Below are positions 35,796 to 45,029 of a stretch of 64,000 bases of DNA, piece by piece. Origin of the DNA: Acidobacteriota bacterium (GTDB taxonomy: Bacteria > Acidobacteriota > Terriglobia > Terriglobales > Acidobacteriaceae). Numbering within the stretch: the first letter of the stretch is position 1; each line of letters starts with the position of its first letter. The translations under genes and the position numbers were made by a program. Where the stretch lies: positions 1 through 64,000 of the forward strand of contig JARLGJ010000033.1 of assembly GCA_031296105.1 (NCBI GenBank), written 5' to 3'. Under the pieces are notes generated by a model. The model was not told where the DNA came from and did no database searches. It was given only the letters and a program-made list of their open reading frames with translations.

Positions 35796-36307
35796 TTGCT
35801 TTGCTCTCCCTTGCGCCGCGCACGCGCCGCGACGGGCGGAGCGGACGGCAGTAGAACTTCCATCAAACGATCCACGAGCGTTGGCGTCTCCAGAATCTCG
35901 CTCAACAACAGAAGACAGCGGCGCGAGTCCTCATGCCTGGCCAGCCGCAGCAGTGCGTGCGCCACCGGGGCATCGCGGCGGAAGCGCTCGGCACCGCCGA
36001 TGAGCCACAGGTCGAGACGGTCCTCCAGCACGCGCGCGTCACTGGCCAGCTCGGTGTGATAGCCCTCGGGGTCATCCACCAGGTAGCCGGGATGCACCTT
36101 GAAGAAACGCGACAGCGTGAGCCGCGACGAGTTGGTGAGGTGCGGGCGCGAGCCATGCTCCAGTTGCGACAGGTAGCTTTGGCTGAACTTGGCGCCTGTC
36201 TCCTTTTGAATGGCGCGCACGGTTTCCTGCTGCGTCATCTCGCGGCCCAGGCCGCGCAGGGTTCCCTCCATCTGGCGGAGGTAGCGAAGTTTCTCGGCGA
36301 GCTTCAT
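35792..36307 (-). CDS. XRE-family transcription regulator of the stress operon
   Basis: A 171-residue regulator. An N-terminal helix-turn-helix reads EKLRYLRQMEGTLRGLGREM and TQQETVRAIQKETGAKFSQSYLSQLEHG, with NSSRLTLSRFFKVHPGYLVDD completing it. The C-terminal half has helices of unknown role (AHALLRLARHEDSRRCLLLL). ATG 36307 gives MKLAEKLRYLR; it lies seven bases after a perfect palindrome overlapping its promoter, so it most likely represses itself and the downstream nfeD, flotillin and pspA genes. It overlaps the next gene by 4 bp. Confidence 0.85.
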   Translation of the reverse strand: MKLAEKLRYLRQMEGTLRGLGREMTQQETVRAIQKETGAKFSQSYLSQLEHGSRPHLTNSSRLTLSRFFKVHPGYLVDDPEGYHTELASDARVLEDRLDLWLIGGAERFRRDAPVAHALLRLARHEDSRRCLLLLSEILETPTLVDRLMEVLLPSAPPVAARARRKGEQSK

Positions 36308-36313
36308 TTCGAT

Positions 36314-36346
36314 TTGCAATATTACTATTGCAATTTGCGATGTCAA
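36314..36346 (-). promoter_or_regulatory. Autoregulatory operator-promoter of the XRE-NfeD-flotillin-PspA operon
   Basis: On the minus strand TTGACA (36346-36341) and TAATAT (36324-36319) are spaced 16 bp. The palindrome TTGCAATA-TTAC-TATTGCAA (36314-36333) covers the -10 box and spacer. A second half-site, GCAAATTGCAA, lies next to the -35 box. The ATG is 11 bases past the -10 box, so the leader is only a few bases. Confidence 0.78.
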
Positions 36347-36562
36347 GAAAAATCAGGCGGAATTTTAGGCAGACGCGCTAGTGTACTCACATCTATTTTG
36401 TTTTTAATTAGTTAGGCGAGACCAAGGGAGGCAGGCAGCGGCGCGGTGGCGGCTTCATGGGGTATCTGTTGTGTTTGTACGCCGCAGATTGACATATTTC
36501 GATCTATGCCGCCCCGGTAGAACAACCGTCGATGCGCGGGGGCTTTCGCGGTAGCATAGAGC

Positions 36563-36970
36563 ATGGAACCAAATGCAGAACTTCCCGTCATGATGGTGTC
36601 GCCCAGCCGCTCGTTTTTGCCGCACGCGCGGCTCATCAGTGTCCTGTTCCGCACTGCGCATCTGCTGGTCATCAGCATTCTGGTGGGCGCCCATGCCTAT
36701 CACGCTCCGCGCCAACAGTTGCTGCCGCTGCTGTATGTTGCCATTGTCAGCGGCATTGGCATGGCCTTCATCGAGGTCTATCCCAACTGGAACAAGCTGG
36801 CGGAGAACTGGGCGTATGTGCTGTACATCAAGCTGGCGCTGCTCTGCGTGATTCCCTTTGCCTGGGACTATCGCTTTCCGATTCTGCTGGTGGTGGTGGC
36901 CATTGCCGGGCTGATGTCCCATGCCACGCGCAACATTCGCCATGGGTCGCCGTTCGGCGGAGCACACTAA
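36563..36970 (+). CDS. Small multi-span membrane protein of unknown function
   Basis: A 135-residue protein with four likely membrane helices: LISVLFRTAHLLVISILVGAHAY, LLPLLYVAIVSGIGMAFIEV, AYVLYIKLALLCVIPFAW, and FPILLVVVAIAGLMSHATR. The N-terminal 20 residues are cytoplasmic-like. No family was recognised; the layout resembles small heme or quinone-linked membrane proteins, but no conserved His pair stands out. ATG 36563 lacks a strong ribosome site. The gene stands alone between an AT-rich promoter region and a small gene at 37095. Confidence 0.55.
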   Translation: MEPNAELPVMMVSPSRSFLPHARLISVLFRTAHLLVISILVGAHAYHAPRQQLLPLLYVAIVSGIGMAFIEVYPNWNKLAENWAYVLYIKLALLCVIPFAWDYRFPILLVVVAIAGLMSHATRNIRHGSPFGGAH

Positions 36971-37094
36971 ACTACACGTATTCTTAAGAGAGCATTCGCG
37001 AGCGCGAAGCTTCCGGAAGAAACGCAAGCAGCATGGATAGCGGATTCGGGCCAGGCGACAACGCCGTGCTGGCCCGCCAGATTATCTTGTGGCG

Positions 37095-37268
37095 CTAGTG
37101 CTTTTTGCCGCGCGTGGCAGCCTGCTGCACGGCCTTCTGCGCATCACCCTTATGCTCGCGGTTGTGGCGCTGCACGGCCTTGGCAATTTCCTCGGCACTC
37201 AACGCACTGTGATGTTCGGAATGGAGCACATCGCTGCCTGCACTTGCACTCATCTGCTTGGTATCCAT
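37095..37268 (-). CDS. Small basic, His-containing protein of unknown function
   Basis: A 57-residue protein starting MDTKQMSASAGSDVLHSEHHSALSAEEIAKAVQRHNREH split between Ser/His-rich and charged-helical parts, ending AATRGKKH. The start is set by a very strong ribosome site (GAGGAGG) six bases before ATG 37268; an upstream frame to 37361 has no such site. There is no signal or membrane segment. Small proteins of this type in Acidobacteria are often stress-related, but nothing in the sequence shows it. Confidence that it is translated is moderate to good because of the ribosome site. Confidence 0.6.
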   Translation of the reverse strand: MDTKQMSASAGSDVLHSEHHSALSAEEIAKAVQRHNREHKGDAQKAVQQAATRGKKH

Positions 37269-37494
37269 AAACCCTCCTCGAGATGCGAGACCCCACGACG
37301 GGGCGCACGTTCTCTGCTCTGTAGGATGGAAGATGGGCGGGTCAGGGTGAGCCTGAGGCACTCAGAGTTCCAGCCACTGAGCAGCATCGCAAACTCGTAT
37401 TGCTTCTACGATAGACCCATCGGCGGCCGGCGGCGCATAAATCGCACCGCGGCGTTCGATTTCAGAACTCACAAAACCCCGCACAGGGCGAATG

Positions 37495-39177
37495 TTACTG
37501 CTCGCCGCCGCCGAAGTTGAATTCCGCCACGCGCTTGCCAAAGTTCACCATGCCCTTCGGCATGTCAGTTTTCTCCAGCATGACTTCAATCAAGGTAAAG
37601 CGGTCCGCGCGTTGCGCCGCTTCCAGCGCGACCTGTAACTCGCTCTGGGTGGCGGCCCGCACGGTGAGCAGCGGAGACCCATCACGGAAGACTTCAGGCA
37701 ACGCGCGATAGTCCCAACTTTGAATGTCGTTGTACACCGCCTCGCGTCCATATATAGCGCGCTCAATGGTGTATCCAGCGTTGTTGATGACGAAGATGAC
37801 CGGCTTGAGTCCGCAGCGGAACATGGTGGACAGCTCCTGCGCCGTCATTTGCACCGAGCCGTCGCCGATGAAGAGGACGTGGCGACGCGCGGGCTGCGCC
37901 AGCATGGAACCCAACATGGCCGGCAACGCGTAGCCAATGGACGCCCAAAGCGTCTGGTGAATGAAGGCCGATCCCGCGGGCAGGCGAATTCCGCCGATGG
38001 ATGCCGATGAGGTTCCCGACTCGGCGATAACCACATCGCCCGGCTCCAGGAAGCGCTCCAGTTGCTGCCACAGGCTCTCGTAACTGAGCGACGCCTGAGG
38101 CTCGGCGATTGACAGTGGCGCTTGCATCGCCACCTCGGCGGCGGCGGTGCTCTTTCCTTTGCTGCCAAAGTGCAGGTTCAACTCGCGCAGCACATCAGCA
38201 GCGCCAACTCCTTCGAAGGTCTTGCCGTCCACGGAAACGGAGAAGGGATCGATGGCCACCAGGTTTTCATCGTCGATGTTGTGCGTGTGCAGGCCGGTAG
38301 TGATGTCAAAGAAACGCACGCCGATGGCCAGCAGGCAATCCGACTGCTCAACGGTCTCCGCGGCCTGTCCCGTGGAAGCCACGCCCGCGTAGATTCCACG
38401 GTAAAGCGGATGCTGTTCGTCGAAGATGGTGCGCCCGCTGGCCAAGGCCGCAAAGGGCACTCCGAGCGTTTGACCGAGTTCGCAGATCAAGGGGCGCAGA
38501 CCAAAGCGGTGCGCGTCACCGTCGATGAGGATGGCGGGGCGGCGGGCATTCTCCAGCCGTTCGGCAACCGCTCCCACCGCGCGCTCAAGCTGCTTGCGGT
38601 CGGACTGCAGAGGCGCAAGGTTGAGCGGCGCGGAAGGTGCTTCAATCTCAAGATTGACGATGTCGCAGGGCACCTGCAAGTACACCGGGCGCTTCTCGCG
38701 CATGGCGGTTTCCAGCAGGCGGTCGATTTCGCGCGCGGCGTTGGCGGGCGTAATGCGCGCCTGGGCGGCGGTGAACTGCGCCATGCAGCCCATCACGTCC
38801 TCGATATTGCCGGCACCCGATGTATGATGCAGCATCATGCGTTGGCGGATGGCATGAAGCGGCGGCACACCGCTGATGCAGATGACGGGGACGTGCTCGG
38901 CAAAAGCTCCGGCAATACCGTTCAAGGCGCTCAGGTCGCCGACGCCGTAGGTGATCACCAGGGCGGCCGCGCCCTTCATGCGCGCGTAGCCATCCGCCGC
39001 ATAGGCGGCGTTCAGTTCGTTGCAGTTTCCCACCCAGCAGAGATCGTCGTTCTCCAGAAGACGTTCCAACAGGACAAGGTTGAAGTCGCCGGGAACGCCA
39101 AATGCCGCGTCAATGCCGCACTCACTGAGGCGTGTGCGAAGGTAGCCGCCAATCGTCGATCGTATGCCCATTGCCAT
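37495..39177 (-). CDS. Thiamine-diphosphate 2-keto-acid decarboxylase (pyruvate/indolepyruvate type)
   Basis: A 560-residue ThDP-dependent decarboxylase turning a 2-keto acid into an aldehyde and CO2. The catalytic Glu is in GNCNELNAAYAADGYAR, the double His in LHHTSG, and the cofactor motif GDGSVQMTAQELSTMFRC ends in the NN pair (VINNAGYTIE). The central DHS-like domain carries the GHDG-type region. ATG 39177 or 39171 (MG) are both possible; 39177 has GTAGAGG just upstream. The divergent Lrp-type regulator 96 bp away is the likely regulator, which suggests an aromatic or branched-chain 2-keto acid substrate. Pyruvate decarboxylase and indolepyruvate decarboxylase cannot be told apart. Confidence 0.88.
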   Translation of the reverse strand: MAMGIRSTIGGYLRTRLSECGIDAAFGVPGDFNLVLLERLLENDDLCWVGNCNELNAAYAADGYARMKGAAALVITYGVGDLSALNGIAGAFAEHVPVICISGVPPLHAIRQRMMLHHTSGAGNIEDVMGCMAQFTAAQARITPANAAREIDRLLETAMREKRPVYLQVPCDIVNLEIEAPSAPLNLAPLQSDRKQLERAVGAVAERLENARRPAILIDGDAHRFGLRPLICELGQTLGVPFAALASGRTIFDEQHPLYRGIYAGVASTGQAAETVEQSDCLLAIGVRFFDITTGLHTHNIDDENLVAIDPFSVSVDGKTFEGVGAADVLRELNLHFGSKGKSTAAAEVAMQAPLSIAEPQASLSYESLWQQLERFLEPGDVVIAESGTSSASIGGIRLPAGSAFIHQTLWASIGYALPAMLGSMLAQPARRHVLFIGDGSVQMTAQELSTMFRCGLKPVIFVINNAGYTIERAIYGREAVYNDIQSWDYRALPEVFRDGSPLLTVRAATQSELQVALEAAQRADRFTLIEVMLEKTDMPKGMVNFGKRVAEFNFGGGEQ

Positions 39178-39272
39178 ACCTCTACGATAGGACGTTATCA
39201 CGGACGCAGGATTGCAAAGAACGGTTCAGGAAAGGAGTGGAACGCAATATTATTCTATACATTTGTCGTTTT

Positions 39273-39761
39273 ATGACGAATCATTGCACCATGAGACAGG
39301 AATTTAAAATCGACGAGATCGACCGCAAGATTCTCGACATCCTTCAAGCCCGGGCGGATATCCCCAACAACGCCCTGGCCGACCAGGTGGGACTGACGCC
39401 GGGGCCATGCCTGCGCCGGGTCAAGCGATTGCGGCAGAGCGGCATCATCCGCCGTTTCACCATCGAGATGAATCCCGAGGTGCTGGGCTACCAGATTTGC
39501 GCCTTCGTGGAAATCACGCTGCACCAGCACACGCGACAGGTCTCCAGCCGCTTTATGAGGTCGATCCGCAACAAGAAGGAAATCCTCTCCTGCCACATGG
39601 TGGCCGGCGACTGCGACTTCATTCTGCGGGTGCAGGCGCGCAACCTGGCCGAGTACCGCAAGCTCATCTGGGAGGATCTGCATTCCATCGAGGGCGTGGA
39701 GCGCATTCACTCCATCATCGTGCTGGACACGCTGAAAGACCACTCTTCGCCGGGCGTCTGA
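39273..39761 (+). CDS. Lrp/AsnC-family regulator, divergent from the decarboxylase
   Basis: A 162-residue regulator (156 from the alternative ATG 39291). The helix-turn-helix is IDRKILDILQARADIPNNALADQVGLTPGPCLRRVKRLRQSGIIRRF in sum, with CLRRVKRL as the recognition helix. The C-terminal RAM domain (about 75-150) has AFVEITLHQHT, CHMVAGDCDFILRVQARN and HSIIVLDTLKDH. Lrp-type proteins bind amino acids or keto acids as effectors. The gene is head-to-head with the keto-acid decarboxylase. Neither start has a ribosome site, so leaderless translation is possible. Confidence 0.88.
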   Translation: MTNHCTMRQEFKIDEIDRKILDILQARADIPNNALADQVGLTPGPCLRRVKRLRQSGIIRRFTIEMNPEVLGYQICAFVEITLHQHTRQVSSRFMRSIRNKKEILSCHMVAGDCDFILRVQARNLAEYRKLIWEDLHSIEGVERIHSIIVLDTLKDHSSPGV

Positions 39762-39780
39762 GTGTTCTCTAAATAGAACA

Positions 39781-39803
39781 GGGCGGAGGTTTGACCTCCG
39801 CCC
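39781..39803. terminator. Hairpin between lrp and dsbD
   Basis: GGGCGGAGGT (39781-39790) pairs with ACCTCCGCCC (39794-39803) around TTG. No T run follows on either strand; it lies between convergent genes. Weak terminator candidate. Confidence 0.5.
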
Positions 39804-39828
39804 ATTCGAAATGTTGTACGGCGATGGA

Positions 39829-41790
39829 CTACGAACGTCCCTGGCCGGAGGCAAGAAACGCCACAAACTCCGGCGCGCTGCGCGTGAGTCCGGGGAAGGC
39901 TTTCACCAGCGATCCATCCGGGCGGACGATGGCATAGTAAGGCAGTGCCACGGTGCCGAATTTTTCCTGCTGCAACTTCTGCTGGCCCGCAAACAATGCG
40001 CCCTCGCCGTCGGTGTACAGACGCACGCGCACGAACTTATCCATCTCCTGCGCCACCTCGGGACGCGGGAACATGTTGGCTTCCATCCAGCGGCAGTTGG
40101 TACAGGTGTAGCCGGTAAAATCCACAAAGACCAGTTTGTTCTCCTGCTTCGCCTGGGCGAGCGCGCTGTTGTAATCGTTCAGGATCCAGGCGGCTTCGGC
40201 TGGCGGCTTTGCGCCGGGCAAGGCCGAAACTGGCGCTGTTGTGTCCGGCGGCAGGAAGGGTTCAAGTTCGCCGAGCGGCTTGCCGAACAATCCCGGAACC
40301 AGCCACACCACAATGGCAAGAAAAGCAATGGCCAGTGCAATGCGCACGGCACCGACGGATTCCAACGGCGGCTCGTGCTCCATGCGGAAGTAGCCGAGGA
40401 TGTAGAGCACGGTCAATACGCCGATGGCGATCCACACGGCCAGCACCGTCGTGCGAGTAAAGATTCCCCAGCGCCACACCAGGTCGGCGTTGGAGAGAAA
40501 CTTCATGGCCGCGGCGATCTCCAGAAAGCCCATTACTACCTTCACCGAGACCATCCAACCGCCGGCCTTTGGCATCTTCGACATCCACTGCGGCGCCAGG
40601 GCCAGCACCACGAATGGGCTGGCAAACACGGTGGAGAAGGCCAGCATGCCCAGCAGAGGCCACTGCCAGTTCCCTTGCGCGGTCATTACCAGCAGCGTGC
40701 CCACAAACGGCGCCGTGCAGGTGAACGACGTCAGCGTGAAGGTAAAGCCCATCAGAAGCGCGCCGATAACACCGCTGCCTTCCTTGCTGCGCGTAAGGTT
40801 GTTGATCCTGTTCATCAGGCCGGGCGGCACCTGGATGAAGTAGGCTCCGAAGAGTGAGAACGCCAGCGCCAGGAAGATGGCGGTGATCAGCAGGTTGATC
40901 CAAGGATTGGCCGCGAGCTGATTGACGCCACCCGCGCCGAAGACGATGGCCAGCGCCATGCCCAGCGCGGTAAAGGTCAGGATGATTCCCACGCCGTACA
41001 CGAGGGCCGTCATGATGGCCGTGCCGCGATCCTTGCCCGCGTGATTGGTGAAGTACGACACGGTGATGGGAATCATGGGAAAGACGCAGGGCGTCAACAA
41101 GGAAAGCGCGCCCATCACCACGGCCAGCCACACAAACGATCCCAGGGTTTGTCCCGGCGCGGTTGCACCGGAAGCGGGTGCGGACTGACTGCCGGTCACA
41201 GACTGCGTAGCCGCGGCATTCTCCGGAGCGGAAGAGATTGGCGCGGCAACGGAGACAGCTTCCGGCGCAACGGCCGTGGGACTCTTCGCCGCCGCCGCGG
41301 GTGTGGCCCCTTGTGCGGGCACAAAATTTACCGGCGCAAACAGATGCACGGTCTTGGGAGGGATGCAGGTGGTGTCGTTGCACAACTGATAGGTAGCATC
41401 CACGGCGACCTGGTGCGGGCCGGACGGAAGCGCGGCAGAGGCCACGACCGGCAGCACAAACGAGGCTTTCCCCTGATAGGTCTCCGTCTCCAGTTCAAAG
41501 CTCTTGTCATACGCCTTGTGCGGTGCGGGGCCGGAGATGTTGCCCGACAGCGTGAACAGGTTGGCTTCCGGCAGCTTGATGACGGTGCGCGTGGGCCCAC
41601 CCGGAGCCTGGGTGATGGAGTACATGTGCCAGCCATCGCTGATGGACGCCGCGAGCTGAATGGAAAACTTTCCGCCCGCGTTCACGGCCTTGTCCGGCCC
41701 CGTGGCCGTCCAGTCCACATGCCCAAGCTGCGCCCAGCCGGATACCGCAAACAGCAGCAGGACCGCGATGGCGTTACCAATCTTCTTCAT
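39829..41790 (-). CDS. dsbD: Thiol:disulfide interchange protein DsbD
   Basis: A 653-residue inner-membrane protein moving reducing power to the periplasm. The signal peptide MKKIGNAIAVLLLFAVSGWA precedes a DsbC-like alpha domain (residues about 25-165, with the Cys pair in YQLCNDTTCIPP). The middle CcdA-like part (about 220-470) has eight helices with LTPCVFPMIPITVSYF and TSFTCTAPFVG carrying the membrane Cys pair. The C-terminal thioredoxin domain has GYTCTNCRWMEANMF. Start ATG 41790. It likely keeps c-type cytochrome or periplasmic Cys residues reduced. No ccm genes are visible nearby. Confidence 0.93.
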   Translation of the reverse strand: MKKIGNAIAVLLLFAVSGWAQLGHVDWTATGPDKAVNAGGKFSIQLAASISDGWHMYSITQAPGGPTRTVIKLPEANLFTLSGNISGPAPHKAYDKSFELETETYQGKASFVLPVVASAALPSGPHQVAVDATYQLCNDTTCIPPKTVHLFAPVNFVPAQGATPAAAAKSPTAVAPEAVSVAAPISSAPENAAATQSVTGSQSAPASGATAPGQTLGSFVWLAVVMGALSLLTPCVFPMIPITVSYFTNHAGKDRGTAIMTALVYGVGIILTFTALGMALAIVFGAGGVNQLAANPWINLLITAIFLALAFSLFGAYFIQVPPGLMNRINNLTRSKEGSGVIGALLMGFTFTLTSFTCTAPFVGTLLVMTAQGNWQWPLLGMLAFSTVFASPFVVLALAPQWMSKMPKAGGWMVSVKVVMGFLEIAAAMKFLSNADLVWRWGIFTRTTVLAVWIAIGVLTVLYILGYFRMEHEPPLESVGAVRIALAIAFLAIVVWLVPGLFGKPLGELEPFLPPDTTAPVSALPGAKPPAEAAWILNDYNSALAQAKQENKLVFVDFTGYTCTNCRWMEANMFPRPEVAQEMDKFVRVRLYTDGEGALFAGQQKLQQEKFGTVALPYYAIVRPDGSLVKAFPGLTRSAPEFVAFLASGQGRS

Positions 41791-42260
41791 CCGAATATTC
41801 ACTCCCCAACCCGACTACGGATTCTCTCCGGTTTCACCAGGAGCCCAGTCTTCCCGCGGAACAGTTTGCCCGGCGCCGCCGCGCCAGTGACTCCGGCAAC
41901 CTTGACGGACTGGCGGACACTCCGCGCCGTGCTGGCTGGATGACACGGCCTCCGCGTGTGCCCGTAGGCCGGTGAGACGTACTGCTCAATATTAGATGAT
42001 AACCAAAAAGCCGACGACGCACTGCGGACGGTAATTCCACGCGGGGTTTGCGCCCGCCAAGCCCGCGAATCCATGCAAAACACAGAATCTATGGAATAAG
42101 GAGGAACCCTGGAACGTTTCCTTGAAAGAGAGGTTGCCGGGCCGGGCAGAACGTCTCGCCGGGCGATACGCTTCGCCGTCCGCAGCACGGCGGCGGCCCT
42201 CGCGCAACGCCAGCCTACCCGCCGGCGGGGTGTCAAGACGCAGAGTTTACGGCCGCGGTG
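41791..42260. other. Intergenic region upstream of dsbD
   Basis: About 470 bp. No protein-like frame was found (the longest minus frame is Arg/Ser-rich noise). There is no hairpin with a T run. The AT-rich segment near 41987-42010 could hold the dsbD promoter. Confidence 0.35.
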
Positions 42261-42752
42261 TCACCAGCGGCTGACGTCGTTTTGCAATGCGATTGGAACA
42301 AGAGTGGCTACCAAATGCTCTCCCGGGACGGACGAATAGGCGGGGCCGATCTTTTGCCGTGGCATCGTCCAGAAGACAAACAACTGCACGGTGGTGGCAA
42401 AAAGAATCACTCCTGTAAGAATCGCTACCACGGGAAACAACCTGCTCTGCGAGTCGTCCCTTCTCGACTGCGCAAGAAAGACGCAGATGATCAACAAAGC
42501 CACGGTAACGGCCGTCAGTTCGCGGGACAGGATGGAGTGCAAATTTCCGAACGCGCCGAAGATCCTCTCATAATGACCAAGGAACGCCGCACCGCAAAAG
42601 ATGCCGGCGACCTGGCAGGCGAGGGAAACCCAGGCAAAGCGCAGTTGTAAAGCAGTCGCTTTCCTTCGCCATCCCAGGCTCCCCGCCCAGGCAAAGGAAA
42701 GGGAGGCTGCGATGATAAACACAGTAAATAAGAGGCCCCAGATCAGTTTCAC
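42261..42752 (-). CDS. Small multi-span membrane protein of unknown function
   Basis: A 163-residue protein with about four membrane helices: LIWGLLFTVFIIAASLSFAW, RFAWVSLACQVAGIFCGAAFL, LTAVTVALLIICVFLAQSR and FPVVAILTGVILFATTVQLFVFW. GTG 42752 begins MKLIWGLLF; GGAG lies about eight bases before it. It follows the FhlA-like regulator by 53 bp on the same strand and could be its partner, but no family was recognised. Confidence 0.55.
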   Translation of the reverse strand: MKLIWGLLFTVFIIAASLSFAWAGSLGWRRKATALQLRFAWVSLACQVAGIFCGAAFLGHYERIFGAFGNLHSILSRELTAVTVALLIICVFLAQSRRDDSQSRLFPVVAILTGVILFATTVQLFVFWTMPRQKIGPAYSSVPGEHLVATLVPIALQNDVSRW

Positions 42753-42805
42753 CTTGCATGCTCCATTGATGTTCGTGGCAACTCCGCGGCAAACTTCAGC
42801 AAGCC

Positions 42806-44914
42806 TCAGAGTTGGACACGCCTATTGATGATCCCCAGGCGCTGCATCTTGCTGGCTAATGTTGTGCGCTTCAAACCCAGCAACTTTGCCGCGCCCCGAG
42901 GGCCGGAAATAATGCCATTGGTCCGCGCCAATGCGCCCAGAATCTGTTCGCGCTGCGCGCGCTCGTATTCCGTCAACGGCAACTGCAGCAAGCTGGGCGG
43001 GGATATTGGCTCCAAATCCGCTTTTGGCGAGGAGTTGTTGACCACCAGTTCGTGCAGCGGGACGTTGAGTTCCCTTCCCCGGCTCATCACAACGGCGCGC
43101 TCCATGAAGTTCTCAAGCTCGCGGATGTTCCCCGGCCAAGTCCACTGCTTCAGCGCGGTCATTACGCAATCGGGAACCGTATCGACCGCGCGGCGGCGGA
43201 TCCGGGAGAATTTCTGCACAAAGTAGTGCACGAGAGATGGAATATCCTCACGCCGCTCGCGAAGTGGCGGGACATGAATTGGCACAACATTCAGCCGGTA
43301 AAACAAATCGCTGCGAAACTTCTCCTCCGCTACCATCTTCGGCAGGTCGCGATTGGTGGCCGAGATGATCTGTATATCCACCTGGATCGTCCGGGTGCTG
43401 CCTACGCGGCTGAATTGCTGCTCCTGAAGCACGCGCAACAGCTTTGGCTGAAGCTCAAGCGGAAGATCGCCGACCTCATCCAGAAAGAGCGTTCCGCGGT
43501 TCGCGATCTCGATCATTCCCATCTTGTTGGCAATGGCGCCGGTGAACGCGCCTTTCTCGTGCCCGAACAGCTCCGTCTCCAGCAGACCGGCTGGAATTGC
43601 GGCACAATTCAGTTTGACGAAAGCGCGGCTCTTTCTGCGGCCCAGGCTGTACAGGGTGCGGGCGATCAGTTCTTTTCCGGTTCCCGTCTCTCCCAGGATC
43701 AGGACGTTGGCTTCACTGTCGGCAACCAGCGCCACCTGGTCCAGCACCGCGCGCAACGCCTTGCTTTCACCCACAATCTCATCCTGCCGCGAACTGCTGC
43801 GGAGCACGCCCTCAAGGGATTCTTTTTCGCAGGCAAGCTTGTCTTTCAATTCCAATAATTCTTTATAAGTAAGAGCGTTATTAACGGCGACTGCGATAGG
43901 CTTGGCAATCTCCATCAGCAGAGATACCCACTCGGTAACAAACGTCCCCGTCTTGGTGCTGCAAGCGTTGAACACGCCCAGCGTTTTTCCCTGCGAGATG
44001 AGCGGGACGCTGCAAGTCTCCTGAATACCTTCCGCCAGGAGCAGCCGCATCGCCTCAACCTCCTTGCCAAGGTCCACCATCTCGCGGCGCGTGCATACAA
44101 CTGGCTTGCGCAGCAGGAACGCGCGATGGGCAGGAGATTTGCACATTGGCTCATCGAAGTTCTCGCTCATCAGGTCACCGTCCTCATAGCTGACCGCGAG
44201 GCGCGACATCATGCTCTTTTCCGGATTGAACAGCAGCAGGTCGCAGTATTCGATGTGCAGCACGTTCCGCACCGATTCGGCTACTTTGTACAGCAGCTTC
44301 TTCATATCCAGTTCCGCAACAACAGCCTCGGTCACATGCTGCACAATTTTCAACTTCTTGTCGTCACCGATGTGCGTTGGAGGGAAGCGGCAGTTTCTTT
44401 CTTCAAGATCCAGGGCGCGTTCAAGCGCGATGGCAAACACGGAAGCCAGTGTGGCTATCCATGCCAGAGCTTCGCCGGATGGCTCCACGTCATTTTTCGA
44501 TCCCAGCAGCAGGAAGCCAAAGCATCGCTTCGCGCTCGCGATGGGAGCAATCTGGCACCACCGGACTCCCTGATGCTGCAACTGCGCGGCAAGACGAGGA
44601 CTCTCAGCGGCCAGTGACTCAAGGCTGCATACAAATGCACGGCCGGTTGACCAGGTGATACTCTCCGCCTGTTCTAGAAAGATGGCCCTTGACTTGGTGC
44701 GAAAGATGCCGGCCTGAGGCAGAAAGCTGCATGGCAGCAAGAGAAGCGCCAATTCGTCAAAACAAACCACCGATTGCATCCATGGCAGCAGCGCCTCTAG
44801 CGCCTTCTGCGAACCGCTAGCCGACATCAATTCCTGAATGGGCTGGGAAGGAAGACCCGGTGGAGCGGTGTCTGTCAGTTCGCAGTTATTTGTGGGTTGA
44901 TCAATTTCTACCAT
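42806..44914 (-). CDS. FhlA-like sigma54-dependent transcription activator with GAF domains
   Basis: A 702-residue bacterial enhancer-binding protein. Two GAF-like sensor domains (about 20-170 and 190-345; ACKSPAHRAFLLRKPVV, ETCSVPLISQGKTLGVFN) precede the AAA+ domain (about 390-620): Walker A GETGTGKELIAR, GAFTGA motif in HEKGAFTGAIAN, Walker B GTLFLDEVGDLP, and RLNVVPIHVPPLRERR. The C-terminal Fis-type helix-turn-helix ends NGIISGPRGAAKLLGLKRTTLASKMQ. The same layout is found in FhlA, which responds to formate. Sites matching sigma54 promoters occur before several genes in the region, so this protein is the probable activator. Its effector is unknown and may not be formate. Confidence 0.88.
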   Translation of the reverse strand: MVEIDQPTNNCELTDTAPPGLPSQPIQELMSASGSQKALEALLPWMQSVVCFDELALLLLPCSFLPQAGIFRTKSRAIFLEQAESITWSTGRAFVCSLESLAAESPRLAAQLQHQGVRWCQIAPIASAKRCFGFLLLGSKNDVEPSGEALAWIATLASVFAIALERALDLEERNCRFPPTHIGDDKKLKIVQHVTEAVVAELDMKKLLYKVAESVRNVLHIEYCDLLLFNPEKSMMSRLAVSYEDGDLMSENFDEPMCKSPAHRAFLLRKPVVCTRREMVDLGKEVEAMRLLLAEGIQETCSVPLISQGKTLGVFNACSTKTGTFVTEWVSLLMEIAKPIAVAVNNALTYKELLELKDKLACEKESLEGVLRSSSRQDEIVGESKALRAVLDQVALVADSEANVLILGETGTGKELIARTLYSLGRRKSRAFVKLNCAAIPAGLLETELFGHEKGAFTGAIANKMGMIEIANRGTLFLDEVGDLPLELQPKLLRVLQEQQFSRVGSTRTIQVDIQIISATNRDLPKMVAEEKFRSDLFYRLNVVPIHVPPLRERREDIPSLVHYFVQKFSRIRRRAVDTVPDCVMTALKQWTWPGNIRELENFMERAVVMSRGRELNVPLHELVVNNSSPKADLEPISPPSLLQLPLTEYERAQREQILGALARTNGIISGPRGAAKLLGLKRTTLASKMQRLGIINRRVQL

Positions 44915-45029
44915 GACGAGCCTCGATCTAGCCGGACAGCAGCGGGCGAGAAACGATCCGCCATTGTCTTAGAGTAAACTTCTCCACCTGGCGCCGAAAG
45001 GGGTCCGTGCCAAGTGGAGTTCCTCTGCA

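Noticed and set aside
41799-42236. A 145-residue minus-strand frame upstream of dsbD
   Set aside because: Arg/Ser/Pro-rich text without domain or ribosome site; it covers the expected promoter region.
42776-42791. TGGCAACTCCGCGGCA as a sigma54 promoter
   Set aside because: Spacing is right, but it points into the 3' end of the activator gene with no gene downstream on that strand and lacks the ACGTGCA shared by the other four.
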